DNA from: a bacterium
GTDB taxonomy: Bacteria; SZUA-79; Acidulodesulfobacterales; Acidulodesulfobacteraceae
DNA: 13,074 nt
Direction: 5' to 3'
Assembly (NCBI GenBank): GCA_021813595.1
Contig: JAKAKF010000004.1
Coordinates: 1-13,074 of the forward strand
Each line of letters starts with the position of its first letter. Position 1 is the first letter of the stretch. Below the pieces are notes generated by a model, which was given only the letters and a program-made list of their open reading frames with translations, did no database searches and was not told where the DNA came from. Both the position numbers and the translations under genes were made by a program. Below, piece by piece: positions 12,395 to 13,074 of the stretch.

Positions 12395-13074
12395 ATGAAT
12401 ATAACAGATGCTTTGACGGTTTCCGCAGGTAAAAAAAATCCGGCCGAAAAAACGGCCGTTTCTCCGGCGGAACTTAAAGAAATAAAGACCGTCGCCGTTA
12501 AGTTCGAAAGCCTTTTTTTGAATATGATTTTCGACTCTATGTCGAAAGAAGTAGGAAAAGGTTCCTTCATCGATAAAGGGACGGGCTATAAAATTTTTAA
12601 TTCCCTGTTTTACGAAGCCGTAGCCAACGGCGAAAGCTACGGAAAAGGGATAGGCATCGCAAGGATGATTGTTGATTATTTTAAAGAGCATCCTTCTTTG
12701 ATAGCGCAGGACGGACTAAAAGAGCTGAGTTCTTCGGTGTCTAAACTTTCCGCGTCGAATAATCTTTTTCAGGCGTATAATTTGTCATCTAAATACGCTA
12801 ATAACCAGGGCGGGACAGGTTTAAGCCCGGAAGAAAAAAATAGCGGAGGAGCGGGCGGCGGCGAAGACGCCGGCAGCCTGAACGGAGATTACGTAACGGC
12901 GGACGGCTTGGCAAAAAAAGCTTCCGAGATATACGGCGTTCCTTACGGACTGATAAAAGCCGTAATAAAAACGGAATCCGGATTCAATCCTTACGCCGTT
13001 TCCGGCAAAGGAGCGGTCGGACTTATGCAGCTTATGCCGGAGACGGCAAAGGAGCTGGGCGTCAATCCGTACGA
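12395..13074 (+). CDS. flgJ: FlgJ-like protein: rod-binding domain plus lytic transglycosylase (3' end beyond window)
   Basis: The frame is open from ATG 12395 to the window end (226 complete codons). Residues 28-105 form the FlgJ rod-binding domain: [21 protein letters not shown], then [26 protein letters not shown] and [13 protein letters not shown] Ser/Asn/Gly-rich linker spans about 110-165. From residue 166 an SLT (soluble lytic transglycosylase) domain begins: [34 protein letters not shown], with E194 as likely catalytic Glu, then [21 protein letters not shown]. The protein would cap rod assembly in the periplasm and open the peptidoglycan for it. Enteric FlgJ carries a glucosaminidase-type domain instead. 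There is no signal peptide, as expected for export by the flagellar system. The gene is far from flgI. Confidence 0.92.
   Translation, partial: MNITDALTVSAGKKNPAEKTAVSPAELKEIKTVAVKFESLFLNMIFDSMSKEVGKGSFIDKGTGYKIFNSLFYEAVANGESYGKGIGIARMIVDYFKEHPSLIAQDGLKELSSSVSKLSASNNLFQAYNLSSKYANNQGGTGLSPEEKNSGGAGGGEDAGSLNGDYVTADGLAKKASEIYGVPYGLIKAVIKTESGFNPYAVSGKGAVGLMQLMPETAKELGVNPY

Noticed and set aside
12317..12691. Minus-strand open frame of 124 codons
   Set aside because: It is antisense to the rod-binding part of flgJ and the AT-rich leader, with no protein features.
1..13074. tRNA, rRNA or riboswitch genes
   Set aside because: No cloverleaf, rRNA segment or known riboswitch core was recognised on either strand by eye.

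Overview
The window is a flagellar gene block from a motile, didermic (Gram-negative-type) bacterium. P-ring and L-ring genes (flgI, flgH) imply an outer membrane. The DNA is moderately AT-rich and uses many ATA, AAA and TTA codons. Together with a FliW-CsrA pair, MotC/MotD-like stators and several c-di-GMP-type signalling proteins, this suggests a deltaproteobacterial-like lineage. That placement is an inference, and I cannot name a genus.

Layout. Bases 2-6782 (+) carry flgH (3' end only), flgI, flgM, flgN, flgK, flgL, csrA and fliW. They encode the outer rings, the anti-sigma factor, the junction proteins with their export chaperone, and the post-transcriptional flagellin control pair. The flgM-flgN-flgK-flgL-(csrA/fliW) order matches the well-known Bacillus block, with csrA and fliW swapped. 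Bases 6815-9066 (-) hold a three-gene signalling operon: a small accessory-domain protein, an HDOD protein, and a pseudo-receiver GGDEF protein. Bases 9159-10483 (+) hold a small unassigned helical protein and a PilZ-like protein. Bases 10521-12098 (-) encode the stator, transcribed motA then motB. Bases 12395-13074 (+) are the 5' part of a flgJ-like gene joining a rod-binding domain to a lytic transglycosylase domain. It lies about 10.8 kb from flgI, its usual neighbour.

The genes fit one programme. FlgM would hold back sigma-28 until the hook is complete, and FlgN would chaperone FlgK and FlgL. CsrA and FliW would set flagellin translation, MotA and MotB would power rotation, and the GGDEF, HDOD and PilZ proteins would tie motility to nucleotide second messengers.

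The most unusual content is between genes. Three inverted pairs of a 27-nt repeat, each unit itself a hairpin, lie in the flgH-flgI, flgK-flgL and motA-flgJ gaps. Each pair has its own sequence variant, shared by both members. The third pair lies inside a 165-bp MITE-like element with near-perfect terminal inverted repeats and a 5-bp direct duplication (GTTAT), ending 14 bp from the motA start. A separate 92-bp hairpin with a decayed extra arm lies before flgL. Other points are a sigma-28-like promoter before flgM, a duplicated domain in FlgK, and an extended -10 box that would give flgJ a leaderless transcript. I see no RNA gene, CRISPR array, prophage or complete insertion sequence. The most novel candidates here are the repeat elements and the signalling module rather than a new defence-type system.
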